A stretch of DNA of 6,072 nt from an uncultured Alphaproteobacteria bacterium (GTDB taxonomy: Bacteria > Pseudomonadota > Alphaproteobacteria > Sphingomonadales > Sphingomonadaceae): assembly GCA_903939555.1 (NCBI GenBank), contig CAJAHV010000139.1, positions 1-6,072 on the forward strand, read 5' to 3'. Each line of letters starts with the position of its first letter. Position 1 is the first letter of the stretch. Below the pieces are notes generated by a model, which searched no databases, was not told the origin of the DNA, and saw only the letters and a program-made list of their open reading frames with translations. Positions 5,823-6,072 of the stretch are shown here, piece by piece. The position numbers and the translations under genes were made by a program.

Positions 5823-5862
5823 CTGAGCCATGACAGGCCATGGATTTAACAGGCCCTGAGCC
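5823..5862. repeat. Nested short direct repeats at the 3' end of the oxidoreductase gene
   Basis: On the plus strand CTGAGCC occurs at 5823-5829 and 5856-5862, and ACAGGCC at 5833-5839 and 5849-5855, in the order A-B-B-A. The last copy touches the oxidoreductase stop codon. They may be traces of a small local duplication or of imprecise insertion and deletion near the IS relic. Seven-base copies could also be chance. Confidence 0.3.
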
Positions 5863-6072
5863 TAGATCAATTTCAGGATCAGTTTGCCGCTAGTGCCGCC
5901 GACAAAAAGATTGAGGAAAGTCTGGAAGGCATTGTCCAGCCCGTGCTCGATCTGCTCGGCGCAAATGATCGCGCCGCTGTTGGCGAGATCGATCAGTTGC
6001 CCGGTGGCGGGGGCGATCTCCTCGGGGAAATCGAGCAGGGTAAATCCGCGCATCGTCGCAGACCGGAAGACT
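5862..6072 (-). CDS. NADPH-dependent MDR-family oxidoreductase, C-terminal end (runs off right edge)
   Basis: The frame is open from the window edge (VFRSAT before an internal ATG at 6053) to TAG at 5864-5862, giving about 69 residues. The pattern MRGFTLLDFPEE, then IEHGLDNAFQTFLNLFVGG and GKLILKLI, matches the C-terminus of zinc-independent medium-chain dehydrogenase/reductases of the curcumin reductase/prostaglandin reductase/leukotriene B4 dehydrogenase group. In these, MxGFxxxDF leads a helix and the end reads ExixxGLxnAxxAFxxLfxGxxxGKxxxk. They reduce activated double bonds with NADPH in the cytosol. The family is about 330-345 residues, so roughly the last fifth is seen. The internal ATG is not a credible start because upstream residues fit the family. 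The ending uses VGGTSGK where many members have GxNxGK. Substrate cannot be inferred. Confidence 0.8.
   Translation of the reverse strand, partial: VFRSATMRGFTLLDFPEEIAPATGQLIDLANSGAIICAEQIEHGLDNAFQTFLNLFVGGTSGKLILKLI

Larger units (their letters stand above)
5554..5861. other. Gene-poor interval between the dehydrogenase and the oxidoreductase
   Basis: Apart from the IS relic (about 5620-5793), this 308-bp stretch has no supportable gene on either strand. Positions 5554-5619 are GC-rich spacer before the dehydrogenase start, with no clear promoter. Positions 5794-5861 contain a small inverted repeat (CCATG 5828-5832 with CATGG 5839-5843, loop 6 nt) and nested direct repeats just after the oxidoreductase stop. 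No convincing intrinsic terminator or RNA gene is visible. Confidence 0.6.

Noticed and set aside
1..6072. CRISPR array, tRNA, rRNA, phage or toxin-antitoxin genes
   Set aside because: I saw no regularly spaced repeats, no cloverleaf or rRNA-like segments and no such gene families on either strand.

Overview
The window is high-GC DNA of alphaproteobacterial type. The codon use, the ShlB subtype and the short GpmA suggest a sphingomonad (order Sphingomonadales), but that is inferred from protein flavour, not from a marker gene. Gene density is high, with five recognisable chromosomal genes (two of them cut by the window edges) and one decayed insertion-sequence fragment.

Layout. Positions 1-1205 (minus) hold the N-terminal 401 residues of a ShlB/FhaC/HecB-type outer-membrane transporter, which runs off the left edge. 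A roughly 210-bp divergent intergenic region follows. Its core (about 1261-1300) is only about 20% G+C, flanked by an 8-bp inverted repeat and holding a good minus-strand promoter. Next come pyrC (1418-2461, plus; dihydroorotase of pyrimidine synthesis) and, convergent with it after 31 bp, gpmA (2493-3173, minus; glycolytic phosphoglycerate mutase). Upstream of gpmA on the same strand are a class III (CaiB/BaiF) CoA-transferase (3275-4399) and an acyl-CoA dehydrogenase (4399-5553), whose stop and start codons share one base (TGATG). Positions 5554-5861 carry no intact gene, only a relic of an IS3-family element: one terminal end plus the first 36 codons of orfA. The right edge (5862-6072, minus) is the C-terminus of an NADPH-dependent MDR-type oxidoreductase.

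How the genes work together. The dehydrogenase and CoA-transferase form a coupled two-gene module that fits CoA activation of a carboxylic acid followed by alpha,beta-dehydrogenation; the substrate cannot be read from sequence. gpmA may be co-transcribed behind them, but its 101-bp leader contains nested inverted repeats that reach its ribosome binding site, so it may be separately controlled. The other genes are housekeeping (pyrC, gpmA) or envelope (ShlB) functions with no evident link.

I do not see a clearly new system. The best leads are the inverted-repeat-flanked AT-rich divergent promoter, the structured gpmA leader, the displaced catalytic base in the dehydrogenase, and the IS relic just upstream of the dehydrogenase gene.
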